Positions 13,721 to 16,502 of a DNA stretch of 16,502 nucleotides are shown here, in pieces. The notes beneath the pieces were generated by a model that did no database searches, was not told the DNA's origin, and was given only the letters and a program-made list of their open reading frames with translations. Position numbers and translations under genes: made by a program. The stretch lies in the NCBI GenBank assembly GCA_903885885.1, contig CAISKJ010000585.1, positions 1-16,502 of the forward strand, read 5' to 3'. Position 1 is the first letter of the stretch. Every line of letters begins with the position of its first letter. This stretch comes from an uncultured delta proteobacterium. Its GTDB lineage: Bacteria; Myxococcota_A; Polyangia; Polyangiales; Ga0077539.

Positions 13721-13837
13721 ATGTACCTCGTGAGCCGCAAGATCAAGCAGAACAAGGTTCGCAACCGCAGCGCCCGCCTCCGCGCCGCCCTCCGTCACAA
13801 GAACAAGAAGCGCATCGCGCGCATGCTCAAGCCCTGA
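13721..13837 (+). CDS. Unrecognised 38-residue, highly basic small protein
   Basis: ATG at 13721 to TGA at 13835-13837. The product has 8 Arg, 7 Lys, one His and no Asp or Glu. It begins MYLVSRKIKQNKVRNRSAR and ends with KNKKRIARMLKP, and is likely a single amphipathic or RNA-bound helix. AAGGA lies 9 bp upstream and a consensus-like promoter (TTGACA-18-TAGGTT) is 45 bp upstream, so I consider it a real gene despite its size. Composition resembles the smallest ribosomal proteins (bL34, bL36, bTHX), but the sequence fits none that I know: there are no bL36 Cys ligands and no bL34 KRTFQP start. It could bind rRNA, RNA or DNA. Only 89 bp separate it from ppsR, with a weak hairpin (13840-13846 with 13861-13867) and no T tract, so partial co-transcription is possible. 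Confidence 0.7.
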   Translation: MYLVSRKIKQNKVRNRSARLRAALRHKNKKRIARMLKP

Positions 13838-13926
13838 GCGCTTCGGAGCGCAGCCGCGCACCGAAGCCATCGCGCGGAACGGCCTCACGGCCCGCGCCGC
13901 CCCCATGGTAGGTCTCTGGGCCTGCC

Positions 13927-14747
<821 letters not shown>

Positions 14748-14751
<4 letters not shown>

Positions 14752-15269
14752 GGGTTTCGGCGCGGACCGGGCGCGAGGTTCGCGTCCCACATCGCCACGA
14801 GGAAGCTCGCGATCATGCCGTCGGCCACGCGCAGGCGGCGCGACAGCTCGCGCGCGATGTTGAGCACCAGCAAGAGGTACGACTTCATGTCGCGGCGGTA
14901 GAGCCGGTCGAGGTCTTCGGCGGTGATGCGCAGGAGGATCGACGGGGCCACCGTGCGCACCGTGGCCGACCGCGGCTGCACGTCGACGATGGACATCTCG
15001 CCGAACCAGTTGCCGGGGCCCAGCATCGCCACGCGGCCCTCGATGCCGCCCTTCGAATGGCGCACCACCTCGAGCTCGCCCGCGAGCACGACGAACATCT
15101 CGCGCGCGTGCTCGCCCTCGCGCGTCACCTCGGCGCCCGCGTCGATGAGCGTCACGTGGAGCTCGGCGGAGAGCTGGTCGAGGGCCTCGTCGGTGAGTCC
15201 GCCGAACAGGCCGATCTCTCGGAGCTGCTCGCGTTGGGGCTTCGGCGTCAGTGCGTTCGATTCGGTCAC
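14748..15269 (-). CDS. Stand-alone cyclic-nucleotide-binding domain protein
   Basis: 173 residues from GTG at 15269. Residues about 20-125 are a CRP-type cNMP-binding fold: LFGGLTDEALDQL, IDAGAEVTREGEHAREMFVVLAGELEVV, then the phosphate-binding cassette FGEMSIVDVQPRSATV with E91 and R100, the residues that contact the cyclic nucleotide. The remaining 45 residues are helical (YLLLVLNIARELSRRLRVAD) and contain no helix-turn-helix, so it is not a CRP-like transcription factor. It is probably a cAMP/cGMP-responsive adaptor. The stop (TAG, 14748-14750) overlaps the ppsR stop on the other strand. The start faces a divergent Ser/Thr kinase gene. Confidence 0.9.
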
Positions 15270-15281
15270 GGCGGGTTCGAG

Positions 15282-15311
15282 ACTCTAGAGCGCGCCTCGC
15301 GCGACAGACAA
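15282..15311 (-). promoter_or_regulatory. Promoter of the cNMP-domain gene
   Basis: On the minus strand TTGTCT (15306-15311), 18 bp, TAGAGT (15282-15287). The start of transcription would lie near 15275, a few bases from the GTG at 15269, with no Shine-Dalgarno sequence between. Confidence 0.45.
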
Positions 15312-15375
15312 CTTCCGTGGTGACGCGCGGAGAATCCACTACGGTCCGCGCGCGCGCCGCGGGTACACTCGTGCC

Positions 15376-16502
15376 GTGTCGCCTCCCTCCACCGAGCTGC
15401 CTCGACCCTTCGGCCCCTACGAGCTCGTGCGTCGGCTCGCGTCGGGCTCCATGGTCGACGTGTACCTCGCGCAGGCGCGCTCCGTGGCGGGCTTTCAGAA
15501 GGCCGTCGCCATCAAGATGATCCGCGACGTGCAGAGCGACGAAGACCCCGACTTCGTGCGCCAGCTCGTCGAGGAGGCCAACATCGCCTCGCGCCTCTCG
15601 CACAAGAACGTGGTGCAGGTGATCGACCTCGGCGCCATCGATCGGCAGCACTTCATCGCGATGGAGTACGTCGACGGCGTCGACCTCGGGTGGCTCCTCT
15701 CGCGCCTCGGCGCCCGCAAGAATCAGGTGTCGCCGCGCGTGGCCGCGTACGTGATGCGCGAGGTGTGCGAGGGCCTCGACCACGCGCACCGCATGGCCGA
15801 CGCCGAGGGGCGCCCGCTGCGCATCGTGCACCGCGACGTGACGCCCGCGAACATCCTCGTGTCCTTCGCCGGCGAGGTGAAGCTCACCGACTTCGGCCTC
15901 GCCAAGGCCTCGCTGCGCGCGGCCTCGACGCAGGTGGGGCAGATCAAGGGCAAGTACTCGTACATGGCCCCCGAGCAGGCCAAGGGGCACGGCGTCGACG
16001 CGCGCACCGACGTCTTCGCCGCGGGGCTCGTGCTGTACGAGCTCGTCACCGGGCGCCAGGCGTACCCCGACGCGCCGCTGCCCCTCATGCTCGAGCGCAT
16101 CACCCGCGCGATCTTCGAGCCCGCCGAGAAGCTCCGCGCGGACCTCCCGCCGGCCCTCGCCGACATCGTGCGCCGCGCGATGGCCGCCGACCCGTCGCAG
16201 CGCCACCCGTCGGCGCGCGCCCTCGCCGACGACCTCACGGTGTTTCTCTACACGCAAGACCCGCAGCCCGAGGGCGAGCTCGCGCAGCTCCTCGAGCGCG
16301 TGTCCGAGTCGGCGCGGAGCCACCTCGCGCCGCTGGGCGCGCTCCTCGTCGACGACGACTCCAACGAGGTCACCTCGCTCGAGACGCACCGCGCGATGAA
16401 GGCCGTCGCCACGACGCTCAACCCCGCGGTGCCCCGCAAGCAGCCCTCGTCGGCGCCGCCCCCCGCCGCGCCGCGCGCCGCCCCGTCGTCGCCGCCGCCG
16501 CG
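15376..16502 (+). CDS. Hanks-type Ser/Thr protein kinase, partial at window edge
   Basis: 375 codons from GTG at 15376 to the right edge with no stop. The kinase domain spans about 14-290. The catalytic residues are complete: VAIK47, HRD154VTPAN159, D172FG and MAPE200, with an activation segment containing several Ser/Thr. The glycine loop is degenerate (LASGSMVDVY instead of GxGxxG), a tolerated pattern in myxobacterial kinases. After the kinase comes a helical stretch (QLLERVSESARSHL), then DDDSNEVTSLET and a Pro/Ala/Ser-rich linker beginning near 350. A membrane segment or sensor domain may follow outside the window. An upstream TACACT (15364-15369) is a possible -10 close to the start, which would make the mRNA near-leaderless. 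A natural partner would be FHA proteins such as the one at 12626-13570 (inference). Confidence 0.92.
   Translation, partial: MSPPSTELPRPFGPYELVRRLASGSMVDVYLAQARSVAGFQKAVAIKMIRDVQSDEDPDFVRQLVEEANIASRLSHKNVVQVIDLGAIDRQHFIAMEYVDGVDLGWLLSRLGARKNQVSPRVAAYVMREVCEGLDHAHRMADAEGRPLRIVHRDVTPANILVSFAGEVKLTDFGLAKASLRAASTQVGQIKGKYSYMAPEQAKGHGVDARTDVFAAGLVLYELVTGRQAYPDAPLPLMLERITRAIFEPAEKLRADLPPALADIVRRAMAADPSQRHPSARALADDLTVFLYTQDPQPEGELAQLLERVSESARSHLAPLGALLVDDDSNEVTSLETHRAMKAVATTLNPAVPRKQPSSAPPPAAPRAAPSSPPP

Overview
The window looks like a chromosomal segment of a very GC-rich myxobacterium, probably of the Polyangiales/Sorangiineae type. The evidence is third-position GC saturation, with very long antisense open frames as a by-product, and a set of Myxococcota hallmarks: a CdnL-type CarD protein, a zinc-ribbon plus GYF protein, an FHA-DUF4388 protein, a PilZ domain of the Myxococcus paralogous type, and a Hanks kinase with an HRDVTPAN catalytic loop. 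I see no mobile elements, CRISPR arrays, rRNA or tRNA genes. The genus is an inference.

Left part (1-5659, almost all minus strand). In order from the left: a partial MJ0042 zinc-ribbon/GYF protein cut by the window edge and driven by a good sigma70-type promoter; a signal-peptide, single-pass membrane protein with a polyproline hinge and a cytoplasmic tail holding two zinc ribbons; etfB-etfA (electron-transfer flavoprotein, tightly coupled, strong TTGACA promoter preceded by a palindrome); and gshB (glutathione synthase). Divergent from gshB is ggt (gamma-glutamyltransferase, plus strand), so enzymes for making and breaking down glutathione are back to back. ggt converges on a short histone-H1-like lysine/alanine-repeat gene, with a strong hairpin between them.

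Middle (7749-12595, plus strand). An OmpA-family lipoprotein is divergent from the H1-like gene. A 552-bp non-coding stretch follows, holding a promoter, a possible 16-codon leader ORF overlapped by an intrinsic terminator, and further hairpins. Next come cdnL and then rng (RNase E/G) with a low-complexity insertion in its S1 domain. rng is followed at 11 and 14 bp by a PilZ protein and a J-domain protein, which looks like an operon.

Right part (12596-16502). A minus-strand FHA-DUF4388 protein converges on the J-domain gene, with interlocked inverted repeats between them. Its promoter is divergent from a strong promoter driving an unrecognised 38-residue protein with 15 basic and no acidic residues. 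ppsR (PEP synthetase/PPDK regulatory kinase-phosphorylase) follows. It overlaps by its stop codon a convergent gene for a stand-alone cyclic-nucleotide-binding domain protein, which is divergent from a partial Ser/Thr protein kinase running off the right edge.

Several promoters place the predicted transcription start within a few bases of the start codon (OmpA lipoprotein, FHA protein, cNMP protein), so near-leaderless mRNAs seem common here. The best candidates for something undescribed are the 38-residue basic protein, the structured leader upstream of cdnL, and the zinc-ribbon-tailed membrane protein.
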